This document shows, piece after piece, positions 28,503-37,541 of a stretch of 64,000 nucleotides of DNA. Under the pieces are notes generated by a model that worked only from the letters and a program-made list of their open reading frames with translations, was not told where the DNA came from and ran no database searches. Source of the stretch: Hymenobacter baengnokdamensis (GTDB taxonomy: Bacteria; Bacteroidota; Bacteroidia; Cytophagales; Hymenobacteraceae). Location: the NCBI RefSeq assembly GCF_008728635.1, contig NZ_CP044285.1:868001-932000 (forward strand). The letters run 5' to 3'. Position 1 is the first letter of the stretch; each line of letters opens with the position of its first letter. The translations under genes were made by a program, and so were the position numbers.

Positions 28503-29213
28503 ATATTCCCTGGCCTGGTCGCGCTCCTGGCGCTCGGCCAGCAGCGCCGCGGCCTGCCGGTTTACTTCCTCCCAGCTGAAAGGCCGCCACTGGTGCGTGC
28601 GGGCATTGAAAACCTCCGTAGCGGCCGCGCAGGCAAATAGCTTATAATCGAACTTGGGGTAGCCGTGCACCAGGTAGCCCGGATAATAGTAGGCCAGCTG
28701 CTGCCGGCGGGCGTGCTCCAGCTTGAGCAGCATCAGGTATTTGCCCAGGCTGTGCCGGTGGTAAGCCGGGTCATAAAAATTGACGATGCCCGCGATGCTG
28801 TCGGTACCGCGGTCAAAAACGCCGGCGGCAATCAGCTGCTCGCCGTCGCGCACTTCCATAATGCTCGTATCGAATACGTTGTGCGCGCCACCCTCGAGTA
28901 GCAGGTCGGCCAGCGAAGGATTGGCTTCAAAGTCAATCGACTGGTGATAGCGGGCGTACAGCGCCTCGTATTCGGGCGTGAGCCGAAACGGCCGGCTGGC
29001 AACGCTAAACCGCTCGTTGAGCCGAAATAAGCGGCGCTGCTTGGGGCCATAAGTTACGCGGCTCACTACCAGGCGCAGCCAATGGGTCGTATACAGGCCG
29101 GTTTCGAGCGGTAAAAATTCGCACGTGAACAGGTTTTGCCCCATGCGGTAATAGCCCTGCCCCAGGTAATAATCCAGGAAATCGCCGGGCAGGCGGGATA
29201 GCGCGACACTCAT
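28497..29213 (-). CDS. Arginyl/leucyl-tRNA-protein transferase-like protein (GNAT fold)
   Basis: 238 residues. The C-terminal half has the ATE C-domain signature: IAGIVNFYDPAYHRHSLGKYLMLLKLEHAR followed by YYPGYLVHGYPKFDYK. LYTTHWLRL near the N-terminus aligns with the first part of the family. The Cys-rich N-terminal domain of eukaryotic Ate1 is not evident. The enzyme class transfers an amino acid from tRNA to a protein N-terminus for degradation, so this may be a compact version. It is followed on the same strand by mnmG and preceded by ybeY. Confidence 0.75.
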   Translation of the reverse strand: MSVALSRLPGDFLDYYLGQGYYRMGQNLFTCEFLPLETGLYTTHWLRLVVSRVTYGPKQRRLFRLNERFSVASRPFRLTPEYEALYARYHQSIDFEANPSLADLLLEGGAHNVFDTSIMEVRDGEQLIAAGVFDRGTDSIAGIVNFYDPAYHRHSLGKYLMLLKLEHARRQQLAYYYPGYLVHGYPKFDYKLFACAAATEVFNARTHQWRPFSWEEVNRQAAALLAERQERDQAREYN

Positions 29214-29234
29214 GCCAGCAAAACGCTCCGCGCC

Positions 29235-29702
29235 CTAAAATGTGCGCAGCGACAAGCAGTAATCCTCCTTGCGGCGCATGGCAGTCTGGCTCAGCAGGTC
29301 TTTGTCGTGGTAGCCCAGCAGGTGCAGCACGCCGTGAATCATGACGCGGTGCAGCTCATCACGAAAGCTGAGGTTCAGGTCTTTAGCATTGTCGGCTACG
29401 CGCTCCACGCTAATGAAGATATCGCCCTCCAGTACTTCCGCGTCGTCGGCATTATCAAAGGTGATAATGTCAGTAAGCGTGTCATGGTTAAGGTATTCCA
29501 TGTTCAGCTTGTGCAGGTACTCATCGGAGCAGAAGATGAACGTGAGCTGGGCAATACGGTACTCATGCACCGCCGCGATGCGTTCAATCCAGGCCACGAG
29601 GTCCTCGGCATCGCGCAGGCCAAACTCGGGCACGTCTTCGACGACAAACTCAATGCCGGGGGCCTCAAAGTAGCGCACGCCGGCGACGGAGGCTAGGCTC
29701 AT
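29235..29702 (-). CDS. ybeY: Endoribonuclease YbeY (rRNA maturation)
   Basis: 155 residues. The zinc-binding motif HGVLHLLGYHD carries the three His of the H3xH5xH pattern. LNMEYLNHDTLTDIITF is the second family hallmark. YbeY works in 16S rRNA 3'-end maturation and ribosome quality control. Its ATG overlaps the stop codon of the upstream RsbW-like ATPase gene by 4 bases (ATGA), so translation is probably coupled. Confidence 0.95.
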   Translation of the reverse strand: MSLASVAGVRYFEAPGIEFVVEDVPEFGLRDAEDLVAWIERIAAVHEYRIAQLTFIFCSDEYLHKLNMEYLNHDTLTDIITFDNADDAEVLEGDIFISVERVADNAKDLNLSFRDELHRVMIHGVLHLLGYHDKDLLSQTAMRRKEDYCLSLRTF

Positions 29703-30136
29703 GCCGCGGCTTGCTCAGAAGTACCGTTAGTGCCAGCGTGCAGGGCGAAAGTCAGCTCAAGGCGGCGGCCTTCTTTGCTGAACTCCACTTCATCGGCCAG
29801 GTGGCGGATGAGGAAGATGCCGCGGCCGCCCGGGTTTTCAAGGTTATCGGGTGCCGTCGGGTCGTCGAGGTTGTTGTAGTCAAACCCGGTGCCTTCGTCT
29901 TCAATCTCAAACTTAAGCTGGTCGGGGTTCACATACAGCGACAGGTACACGTTCTTGTCCTTGTCAAACTTATTGCCGTGCCGGATAGCGTTATTCACAG
30001 CTTCCGTAACGGCCACCATGATATTGCCATAGATATCGTCCTCAATCTGGAACGTGTCTTTAGAGTTATCAATGAAGCTCTCCACGACGCGGATATTTTC
30101 CACGAGCGATGGAATCTGAATTTTAACCTGCTTCAT
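29699..30136 (-). CDS. RsbW-like ATP-binding protein (anti-sigma / HATPase_c_2)
   Basis: 145 residues from the ATG at 30136, which gives the family-typical start MKQVKIQIPS; the longer frame upstream is a hydrophobic extension with no homology signal. The GHKL pocket is visible: VTEAVNNAIRHGNK (N-box), DEGTGFDY (G1) and GGRGIFLIRHLADEV (G2). It may be an anti-sigma factor or serine kinase in partner switching. No sigma factor or STAS antagonist adjoins it. It overlaps ybeY by 4 bases. Confidence 0.88.
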   Translation of the reverse strand: MKQVKIQIPSLVENIRVVESFIDNSKDTFQIEDDIYGNIMVAVTEAVNNAIRHGNKFDKDKNVYLSLYVNPDQLKFEIEDEGTGFDYNNLDDPTAPDNLENPGGRGIFLIRHLADEVEFSKEGRRLELTFALHAGTNGTSEQAAA

Positions 30137-30319
30137 AAGGGGTTTCGAAAGTATAAAGAGAGCGACGCGGCAAAAAAGAAGGGCAAAAGTAGAAAACGAT
30201 AGCCAAAAAACAGACGAGGCCGTAGCAGGGTGGTTTTCGGCCACTTGGCACAACCCAATCCGAAGTTTGAAGACAGTAACCGGCCTCTACGTAACGAGGG
30301 CAGGCGGGTTGCAAAAAAG

Positions 30320-33300
30320 TTACTTGCTCTTTTGGAAATACTCGCTTACTTTCTGCTGATAGTAAGGCGTTAGCGTAGGTTGCTGTCGACGCAGTATTTC
30401 TGTTTGCTGGCTGGGAGCGGCCGCTTTATATTTTTCAAAGGCCGGCGGGAAAACCGGTGGATGATTTTGGGCAGCCTGGGCCTCCCGCTTGGTATCCTGG
30501 TCGCGCTCGCGGGCCGACTTCTCGGCTTCGAGCAGGCGCGTCAGTATCTGGCGCTGGCGCTGGATGGTTTCTTCGGTGAGGCGCTTATTGACCAGGTCGG
30601 TCTCGGTCTGTTCCATCAGCTTCTTCATTTCGGCGGCGTTGCCGGCCCCGCCCTGGCCGGTTTTGTCGGGGCCGTTGAGGCCGTTTTTACCATCTTTGCC
30701 GCCTTCTTTGCCGCCGGGCTTATCGCCGCCCGGCATATTGCCGAGTTGCTGCATTGCCTGCCGCAGCAGCTGCTGCTGGCCGGCCAGGCGGGCCAGCTCC
30801 TGCGAGAGGGCGCGGCCGGTTTTGCCGCTCTGCTGCAGCTGCTGAATCTGCTCGTTGAGCTGCTGCTGCATTTTGCCGAGGCTGCCGGGGCCGGGCGAGC
30901 CGCCTTTGCCTTTTTTCTTGCCCTTGCCGCTGCCGCTCTGGGGCTGGCCCTTGCCCTGCATCTGCTGCATGTCCTGCTGCATCTGCTTCAGGGCATCGGA
31001 GAGCATGAGCGCCAGGTTGTTGATGCTGGTCATGGCCTGCTGCTGGGTGGCAGTGGCGCGGGCCACGTCGCGCTGCTTGATATGGGTAAACGACTCATCC
31101 ATGCGGCCGTTCATCTCGCCTACCTCACGGGTCACAAAGCTCTGAATGCGGGTTTCCCGCTTGGCCAGGGCATATAGCGAATCCTGAATAATCTGGGCAT
31201 CGTCGCGCAGCTTGCGCTGCGTCTGGCCGAGCTGCACAAAGCGCGGGTCGGTCTGGTCCACAGCCCGAAAATCCTTCATCAGTTTTTCCTGGTCGAAGCT
31301 GAGCGTAACGAGGTTATCCAGAATATCGCGCAGGTCGTCGATGTTCTGCTGCTTTTTCTGCTGCTCATCGTCGCTCATCTGGTCCTTCATCTTCTTGGCC
31401 ATTTTCTGCATCCGCTGGGCCGCCGATTTCTGGCTCTGACTGGCTTTCTGGTTCTGGTTTTTGCCCAGTTGCTGCTCGCCGTCCTGCATGTCCTGGTCGG
31501 TTTGCTGCTGCTCGGGCTTCTGCTCGTCCAGCTCATTCTGGTCTCCCATTTCCTTGTCCTGCTGCTTGAGGTCAGCGAGGTCTTTTTTAAGCTCCTCAAA
31601 CTCCTGTCGCTTTTCGGCCTGCTCCTTTTGCAATTGCTGGTTATCAGCTTTTTGCTGCTCGGCGCTTTTTTGGTTTTCGGGGTTGCTCTTGTCGTTCTGA
31701 GCGGTTCTCTCGGCCAGCTTTTCCTGCTCTTTGGCCAGCTGTTCGAGGCGGTCGGCCGTTTGCTCGGCTTTCTGCTCAAACTGCATCTGCTTAAACATCT
31801 CGAGGGCGCGGTCCAACTCTTTTTGCAGGGTATTTTCCTTGTTTTCGAGCTGTTGCAGCAGCTTTTGCATCTCGGCATCGGGCTGCTTCTGCTGGTCGAG
31901 CAGCTTCTGCAGCTTGTCGTAAAGCTTTTTGGTTTCGGGGTCGAGCAGGTCGTTCATGAGCTTTTTCAGCTCCTCCGCCTTCTTGGCCAGCTCCTCGCTT
32001 TTGGGGTCGAGCTGGTCCTGCTGCTTTTGCAGCTGCTCAAACTGCTTCTGCATCTGCTGCACCTGCTGGTCGAGATGCTGCTTCTGGTCGAGCATATCTT
32101 CGAGCTGCTTGCGGTCCTGAAAGCTCATATCCCGCTTGGTTTTGAGCTTGTCCTGGCTTTGGGCCAGCTCGCGCTCCAGCTGCTTGCTTTGCTTGGCCGC
32201 CGAGCTCAGCTGGCTGGCTACCGAGTTGGCCTGCGAAGCCAGTTGCTTATCCAGCTCGCGCCGGCTGGGCAGGCGAAACTCCAGGGGCCGCGAGCGCGTG
32301 CTTTTGGGTCCGTTAATGCCGTCGTTATCAGTGGCTTCTACAAAGTATTCGAGTCGGTCGCCGGGCTGCATAGCCAGCGGGGCCAGGTTCCAGGTGTACG
32401 AGTACGTTCCACCCGCCGCGCTAGGTAGCGCCAAAGGTTTCTGGCTGGTAGCCTGCGGCACTTTGCTCTTGCCCCGGTACACGCTGTAGTGCAGGCGCAG
32501 CGCGGTCAGGCCATAGTCGTCGGTGGCCGTGCCCCCCAGGGCCAGGTAGCGCAGCGAAGTCGTATCCGAAAAGGCCTCCACTGTGAGGCTGGGCGGCGCG
32601 TCGGGCACCACCGTGAGCTGGTAGCTGATGGGGTTGGCATTGGCGCTGGCCGCGTTGCGCAGCTGCACCAGGTAGGGCTGCGAGCGCCGGGCCCGGCGCT
32701 CGGCCACAAAGCTGTCGGCCTGCCGGGTAGCCGGTAGCAGCTCTGTCGGATTGTCGAAGCGCAGGGTCAGGGCCTCGGTGGCCGCCGTACTGAACTCCCA
32801 GCGCAGCTCGCTGCCCTCGGGCACGGTCAGGTTGCCGCCGTTACGAATGGTTTCGGCGGCGCGGCCGGTATAAGCCGGATAGGTTACATGCACCGTAAAA
32901 TCGCGTAAGTCGGGCCGTTCCAGCACCACCAAGTGGTACTCATCCGACACAAACCCGGCCCCGCTGAGCTGAAACGTCACGTCCTGGCTCGGCTGCTCGA
33001 AGGTGTAGCGAAACTCATCGGCGTGGCCGGGCACCCTGGTCAGGGGCCGCTCGCTGCCATCGGCCACCAACAGGGTAAGCGCGGCGGGCAGCGCCCGGCC
33101 GGCCACGGCAACGTTGAGGGTGAAGCTTTCGCCTTTGAACACCTTCAACTCCTTGTTTTTCAGGATAAAATCGAACGGCGCGGGCCGCGAGTACTGGCGC
33201 TTGTAGTGCCAGATGCGGCTGGCCGGCTGCGTAATAAAGCTCGGGAAAAACGCCAGGGCCAGCAGCAGCACGGCCAGCGGCGGCAGCACATACTTCCACA

Positions 33301-33811
33301 GCGGCCGGCTTTGCTGCTGAATATCAATGCCCTGCGCAAACGACACGCCCTGCAGCTGCGCGGCGCGCTGTTCGAGGCTGGCGAGCAGCAGCTCGTTGCC
33401 CCTCGCCTGACCTTGCAGCTGGAGCGCGTTCAGCAGGCGGTCCTGCACCTGCGGAAACAGCTTTCCTACCTGTCGGGCGGCCTGCTCGTCGTCGAGTAGG
33501 CGGCGCAGGTTGGCCAGCGCGGCCAGCGGCTGCCACAGCCAGCGGCCAATGGCATACACGGCCAGCGCCAGAAAGCCGAACAGCAGCCCCGCCCGCACCA
33601 CCGTGGGCAGGTACAGAAAGTACTCCAGGGTGTTGAACACCACAAACAGGCTCAGCAGCAAAGCCGCCGCTACCAGGCTGCCGTGCACCAGCAGGCTCAG
33701 GTAAAACTTGCGCTTGTAGGCCTCCAGCTCGGCCCGCACTTGGGCGAGGGCCGGAAAGTCGTTTGGGGAAACCCCGGCTGCCGCAGCCGGCCGGTCCGCT
33801 ACCATTGTCAT
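30320..33811 (-). CDS. DUF4175 family giant membrane protein
   Basis: 1163 residues. The N-terminus has three hydrophobic segments (about 36-62, 70-95 and 170-190). A periplasmic strand-rich part follows to about residue 510, including Ig-like stretches. The C-terminal half (about 520-900) is an extremely Gln/Lys/Glu-rich coiled coil, ending with Gly/Lys-rich linkers and a helical tail. The architecture matches DUF4175 proteins of Bacteroidota, which are unstudied; a role in envelope organisation is only a guess. It stands alone between a long leader and the RsbW-like gene. Confidence 0.85.
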   Translation of the reverse strand: MTMVADRPAAAAGVSPNDFPALAQVRAELEAYKRKFYLSLLVHGSLVAAALLLSLFVVFNTLEYFLYLPTVVRAGLLFGFLALAVYAIGRWLWQPLAALANLRRLLDDEQAARQVGKLFPQVQDRLLNALQLQGQARGNELLLASLEQRAAQLQGVSFAQGIDIQQQSRPLWKYVLPPLAVLLLALAFFPSFITQPASRIWHYKRQYSRPAPFDFILKNKELKVFKGESFTLNVAVAGRALPAALTLLVADGSERPLTRVPGHADEFRYTFEQPSQDVTFQLSGAGFVSDEYHLVVLERPDLRDFTVHVTYPAYTGRAAETIRNGGNLTVPEGSELRWEFSTAATEALTLRFDNPTELLPATRQADSFVAERRARRSQPYLVQLRNAASANANPISYQLTVVPDAPPSLTVEAFSDTTSLRYLALGGTATDDYGLTALRLHYSVYRGKSKVPQATSQKPLALPSAAGGTYSYTWNLAPLAMQPGDRLEYFVEATDNDGINGPKSTRSRPLEFRLPSRRELDKQLASQANSVASQLSSAAKQSKQLERELAQSQDKLKTKRDMSFQDRKQLEDMLDQKQHLDQQVQQMQKQFEQLQKQQDQLDPKSEELAKKAEELKKLMNDLLDPETKKLYDKLQKLLDQQKQPDAEMQKLLQQLENKENTLQKELDRALEMFKQMQFEQKAEQTADRLEQLAKEQEKLAERTAQNDKSNPENQKSAEQQKADNQQLQKEQAEKRQEFEELKKDLADLKQQDKEMGDQNELDEQKPEQQQTDQDMQDGEQQLGKNQNQKASQSQKSAAQRMQKMAKKMKDQMSDDEQQKKQQNIDDLRDILDNLVTLSFDQEKLMKDFRAVDQTDPRFVQLGQTQRKLRDDAQIIQDSLYALAKRETRIQSFVTREVGEMNGRMDESFTHIKQRDVARATATQQQAMTSINNLALMLSDALKQMQQDMQQMQGKGQPQSGSGKGKKKGKGGSPGPGSLGKMQQQLNEQIQQLQQSGKTGRALSQELARLAGQQQLLRQAMQQLGNMPGGDKPGGKEGGKDGKNGLNGPDKTGQGGAGNAAEMKKLMEQTETDLVNKRLTEETIQRQRQILTRLLEAEKSARERDQDTKREAQAAQNHPPVFPPAFEKYKAAAPSQQTEILRRQQPTLTPYYQQKVSEYFQKSK

Positions 33812-33927
33812 AGAAAATAGCCTCGTTTTTGGGCGAGTTCAGCCAAGTTACGGCTGGCCGGGTAACGAGCCGGGCGTGCTACTTGGTTCGCCGGCCCAAA
33901 CCAGGCGAGCAAGGCGACCCTACTGCT

Positions 33928-34336
33928 CTACGGCGACTGCAACCAGTCGGCGGCTCCTTCCTCACCAAAGAAAGCTACTGCAAAAGGCCGGCCCGTATAC
34001 GATTCGACCGATGTGAAGCCCAACTGGGCCATCATAAGCGCATGCAGGTCCGGGCCCACCAGCTAGGCTACGCAAAGGCGACCATCCAAACGGTGCGCCG
34101 TAGCGGGGAAGATACTCCGTGAGAAGCCACTGCGTAATCAGCGGGTCGTTGAGCGACCGCCGCCGGATATCTTGCAGCCAGTGCCGGGCACTATGCGCCA
34201 GCGCTGCCGCCGTCAGGCGCTCGTACTGGGAGGGGGGCGCGGCTGGGGCGGGCTGGTAGCCCCAGCGACCAATAAGAATTTTTAAGTCCTCCCGATACGA
34301 CAGGTGCAGCAATTCGGTGGGCGACGAGTAATCCAT
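33928..34336 (-). pseudogene. Decayed SpoIIAA/STAS-like gene (frameshift plus nonsense)
   Basis: The first 80 codons align with the intact gene ending at 37542 (shared pattern LSYREDLKILIGRW ... DIRRRSLNDPLITQWLL versus ISYRADLDVLVARW ... DVRRRLNTHQIGAQWMV). The match then continues in the next frame: VA-stop-LVGPD parallels LAYLLAP and AFFGEEGAADWL parallels RFVDEQLAIDWL. One frameshift lies between about 34069 and 34110, and a TAG at 34063-34065 stands where the paralogue has a Tyr codon. Two lesions make it a clear pseudogene. The last in-frame codon is a TAG at 33928-33930. Confidence 0.75.
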
Positions 34337-34341
34337 AGGAA

Positions 34342-34368
34342 AAAGGGCTGCTACGAAGGTAGCAGCCC
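34342..34368 (-). terminator. Intrinsic terminator of the M56 peptidase gene
   Basis: On the minus strand GGGCTGCTACC and its complement GTAGCAGCCC form a stem followed by TTTTTCC, about 35 bases past the stop of the M56 gene. Confidence 0.75.
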
Positions 34369-34401
34369 GGTGAGCGTTTAAGTTGGTTTGCGCTGCTGGC
34401 G

Positions 34402-35727
34402 CTACTGCTTCACAGGTTGGCCTTTGCCATCAAATAGCAGCTGCATTCGTTGGCTGTTCTCTATGAAAATAGCTTTGTAACGGTCGGCTTCCCCATTAAC
34501 AATTGAAACGGTTTCCAACCTGGCATTGGGATAGTTTTTGATGACGTAAGCGGTTACTGCCGCAACGCTGGCGTTTTGGGCAGTAGTTGCGGGTATCAGC
34601 GGCACGCGCTTGTTGAAAGCTGCCACGTCGGGTGAGTTGACATTGGCCTTCGTTATGACTGATACTATGCCATCCGAAGAAGAATTGCTTAAACCCAACG
34701 CTTTACGCTGTGCTGCATTCTTTATTACATCCATGCTTTGAATGTCGTCAGGATTTATTTTGTTAAATTCTGCTTGAGTTGTTAGCTTACCATCAAGGTA
34801 ATACGTCACATTTTTGGTCATCGGCTTCTGGGCCGGCACTGGGGTAGGCGCTACCTGGGCCCGTGCCCCGGTGTAGCCCAGCGCCAGCGCCATCACGAGG
34901 GGCGCGGCCAGCAGGTAGCGGCCCAGCTGGCGGGTAGTAGAAGCAGGTTGATTCAGCATGGTAATCCGGTTTTTGAGGGTGAGAAAGGAAAAGTGAAAAG
35001 CCAGCGCCGGGGCCGGTACGCCGCCCGCCTGCTGGCGCAGCAGGCAGTACTGGTAGGCGCGGCGGTCGAGGCCGGTTTGCAGGGCGGCGCGGTCGGCCAG
35101 GTATTCGAGGTTGTCGAGCACGGCGCGGCGCAGCAGCCAGGCGGCCGGGTTGGGCCAGGCCAGGGCGGTAAAAAGCTGCGTCAGCAGTACGTCGGCTGTA
35201 TGCCACTGGCGCACATGGGCTTGCTCGTGGTGCAGGGCTGCGGGGAGGCCGGCCGTATCAGCCAGCGCTGCCTCGCTCAGGTAGATGGTGCTGCCGAAAG
35301 AAAACGGGCCCGCCGCGCCGGCCAGTATTCGTACGGGCTGGCCCACTACCCTACCTGGCCGGCTGCGTGCGGCTACCAGCGCCAGGCTTAGCAGCTGCCC
35401 CAGCAGCCGCAGCAAAAGAAAACCTGCTCCGGCTAAATATGCATAAAATACTATGTTAAGCCAGCCAATGCCAGCGCTTGCTGGCAGGCTGCTTGCCACC
35501 ACTATAGCGTCAGGGCTAATGGGCCCGGCCAGCGGCTGCACGGCCCCGGCCGGCAGCAGCGCAGGCATCGGCAAAGCCGGGTAGGCAGCCGCAAACAAGA
35601 GCGCCAGCAGTAGATAGGCGCGGTTCAGCCCAAAAAAGGTGAGCCGGCGCAGCAGCCCATAGTAGGCCGCCGCAAACAGCGCCAGCACCACGTTGGCTTT
35701 CAGCAGATAAAGCATCAGACTGGCCAT
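34402..35727 (-). CDS. M56 (BlaR1/MecR1-like) metallopeptidase with TonB-plug-like tail
   Basis: 441 residues from the ATG; a GTG one codon earlier overlaps the blaI stop. Four N-terminal membrane segments lead to a zinc site HEQAH at about 168-172 with the later LEYLADRAAL glutamate. The periplasmic end is not a penicillin-binding sensor: it reads YYLDGKLTTQAEFNKINPDDI then SMDVIKNAA ... DGIVSVITK, which resembles the plug motif of TonB-dependent receptors. Signalling by cleavage of the BlaI partner is known for the family. The ligand is unknown. It forms an operon with blaI. Confidence 0.88.
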   Translation of the reverse strand: MASLMLYLLKANVVLALFAAAYYGLLRRLTFFGLNRAYLLLALLFAAAYPALPMPALLPAGAVQPLAGPISPDAIVVASSLPASAGIGWLNIVFYAYLAGAGFLLLRLLGQLLSLALVAARSRPGRVVGQPVRILAGAAGPFSFGSTIYLSEAALADTAGLPAALHHEQAHVRQWHTADVLLTQLFTALAWPNPAAWLLRRAVLDNLEYLADRAALQTGLDRRAYQYCLLRQQAGGVPAPALAFHFSFLTLKNRITMLNQPASTTRQLGRYLLAAPLVMALALGYTGARAQVAPTPVPAQKPMTKNVTYYLDGKLTTQAEFNKINPDDIQSMDVIKNAAQRKALGLSNSSSDGIVSVITKANVNSPDVAAFNKRVPLIPATTAQNASVAAVTAYVIKNYPNARLETVSIVNGEADRYKAIFIENSQRMQLLFDGKGQPVKQ

Positions 35728-35729
35728 CA

Positions 35730-36095
35730 CTACTCGGGCTTTTGCTGTTCGATAAGGCGGATAATCTCCTGCAAATCGGCGGCGCTGACCTTTTCCTCCT
35801 TTGCAAAAAAGGAAACCAGCTCCTTGTATGAGTCGCGGAAGTGCTCGCGTACCAGCGCGCCCAGCGAGCGGCGCTGGTAGTCCTCGGCACTTACCAGGGC
35901 TGAGTAGCGAAAGGAATTCCCGAGCTTTTCGGCACCTATATACAGCTTGCGCTCCAGGTTGCGTAGCGTAGAAGCCAGGGTGGTGTAAGGGGGGCGCGGC
36001 GCGGGCAGCTGCTCCAGCACTTCTTTTACAAAGGCCGGGCCGGTGTGCCAGAGCGCCCGCAGCGCGTCTTCTTCGGGTTGGGTGAGTCGTTCCAT
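35730..36095 (-). CDS. BlaI/MecI-family repressor
   Basis: 121 residues with the winged-helix core LTQPEEDALRALWHTGPAFV and the recognition region PYTTLASTLRNLERK, ending in a dimerisation helix. BlaI repressors bind palindromes in their own promoter and are cleaved on M56 activation. Two such palindromes lie just upstream of the start. The stop codon is next to the start of the M56 gene, so the pair is translationally coupled. Confidence 0.93.
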   Translation of the reverse strand: MERLTQPEEDALRALWHTGPAFVKEVLEQLPAPRPPYTTLASTLRNLERKLYIGAEKLGNSFRYSALVSAEDYQRRSLGALVREHFRDSYKELVSFFAKEEKVSAADLQEIIRLIEQQKPE

Positions 36096-36101
36096 AAGCT
36101 T

Positions 36102-36137
36102 ATTACGAATTTTTCGTAATGCTACGAATAATTCGTA
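36102..36137. promoter_or_regulatory. Tandem BlaI operator
   Basis: ATTACGAA-N3-TTCGTAAT (36102-36120) is a perfect dyad. TACGAAT-A-ATTCGTA (36123-36137) is a second dyad with the same half-site TACGAA. Both lie within 45 bases of the blaI start, where autorepression is expected. Confidence 0.75.
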
Positions 36138-36180
36138 ATAAGAAACTATTTTCCCGGACTATTTTTAGCAGTTGCGCATA

Positions 36181-36217
36181 AAAAAGCCCTCGCAGCAACC
36201 AGCAAGGGCTTTTTTTA
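36181..36217 (-). terminator. Intrinsic terminator of the MFS gene
   Basis: The plus-strand arm AAAAAGCCCT pairs with AGGGCTTTTT; read leftward this gives a stem with a T-run. It separates the MFS gene from blaI. Confidence 0.8.
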
Positions 36218-36231
36218 TAAAAAAATATTTT

Positions 36232-37485
36232 TCAATGACCACTACCCTCAGGAGCAGCCGGGGCGGCGATAGCCGGCGGCAGCCGCCGCAGGGGCCCGGC
36301 CGCCACCAGCAGCGCCACCACCGAGAGCCCCGCTCCTACCAGAAACGGCATCCCCGGAAAATAGAGCGGCGCCCGGGGCCGCGTAAACCAGGCAAACAAG
36401 CTCGTCATAAACAGCGGCCCCACTACGCCGGTGGCGCTGACGAGCGAGGTGAGCGCGCCTTGCAGCTCACCCTGCTCATTGGGCGGCACCTGCCCCGAAA
36501 TGCTGCCCTGCAAAGCCGGCCCGGCCAGTCCGCCCAGGCAGTAGATGCCCGTGATAGCAAACATCATCCAATCCCGGGAGGCGAGCGAATATAGTAAAAA
36601 ACCTATAATATAAAAAACAAGGCCGATGACGATTGCCCGCGCCGGGCCCAGCCGGGGCATCAGCACCCGCACCAGGCCGCCTTGCACAACGAGGGCACCC
36701 AGGCCCACCGCGCCGAGCGAGTAGCCGATAAGCCGCTCATTCCAATGAAACTTAAGGATGGTGTAGAAAGTCCAGACCGACTGCGTGGCCGAGCCAGCCA
36801 GATACAGGAGCACCAGGGCCACTACCAAGCCTAATATTTTGGGATATTTGCCCAGGCGTATCAGCGAAGCTACGGCGTTGGCCCGCGCCCACTCAAAAGG
36901 CCGGCGGCGCTCCAGGGGCAGCGACTCGGGCACCAGAAACAGGCCGTAGAGGAAGTTGCATAAGCTTAGCCCGGCCGCTACCACAAAGGGCACGCGAGGC
37001 CCGAAATGCGCAAACAGCCCACCCAGTACCGGCCCGATAATAAAGCCCAGGCCAAACGCCGCGCCCACCAGCCCAAAGTTCTGGGCGCGCTTCTCGGGGG
37101 TGCTCACGTCGGCAATGTAGGCGGTGGCCGTGGTAAAGCTGGCGCCGGTGATGCCGGCAATAGTGCGCCCCACAAACAGCCAGCCGATGCTCGGGGCCAG
37201 CGCCAGAAAGATGTAGTCGCAGCCCAGGCCCAGCAGCGAAGCCAGCAGCACCGGCCGCCGCCCAAAGCGGTCGGACAGCCCGCCAATCACCGGCGCAAAG
37301 GCAAACTGTGCTGCCGCGTAGGCAAACGACAGCCAGCCGGCGTACTGCGAAGCGCGGCTCACGCCTTCGCCCGTGAGCTGCTCAATAAGCGTGGGCAACA
37401 CCGGGATAATAACCCCCAGCCCGATAACGTCAATGAGAATAGTGACGAAGATGAAGGCCAGCGCGGCCGGGCGTTTGGGCGACAT
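36232..37485 (-). CDS. MFS drug/metabolite exporter, TetA-like
   Basis: About 417 residues from the ATG beginning MSPKRPAAL; a GTG 20 codons upstream overlaps the stop of the previous gene. Twelve hydrophobic helices are evident. The MFS motif A (GGLSDRFGRRPVLL) lies in the first cytoplasmic loop, and GVIIPVLPTLIEQL matches the start of TetA-type (TCR/Tet) exporters. Substrate specificity cannot be deduced. It lies between two SpoIIAA-like genes, one intact and one decayed, together with blaI/M56. Confidence 0.9.
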   Translation of the reverse strand: MSPKRPAALAFIFVTILIDVIGLGVIIPVLPTLIEQLTGEGVSRASQYAGWLSFAYAAAQFAFAPVIGGLSDRFGRRPVLLASLLGLGCDYIFLALAPSIGWLFVGRTIAGITGASFTTATAYIADVSTPEKRAQNFGLVGAAFGLGFIIGPVLGGLFAHFGPRVPFVVAAGLSLCNFLYGLFLVPESLPLERRRPFEWARANAVASLIRLGKYPKILGLVVALVLLYLAGSATQSVWTFYTILKFHWNERLIGYSLGAVGLGALVVQGGLVRVLMPRLGPARAIVIGLVFYIIGFLLYSLASRDWMMFAITGIYCLGGLAGPALQGSISGQVPPNEQGELQGALTSLVSATGVVGPLFMTSLFAWFTRPRAPLYFPGMPFLVGAGLSVVALLVAAGPLRRLPPAIAAPAAPEGSGH

Positions 37486-37541
37486 ATACTGCGTAAGTAA
37501 GGAGAAAGCAGAAATAAGAAACGGCCGGGCCGGTCGGCCGC

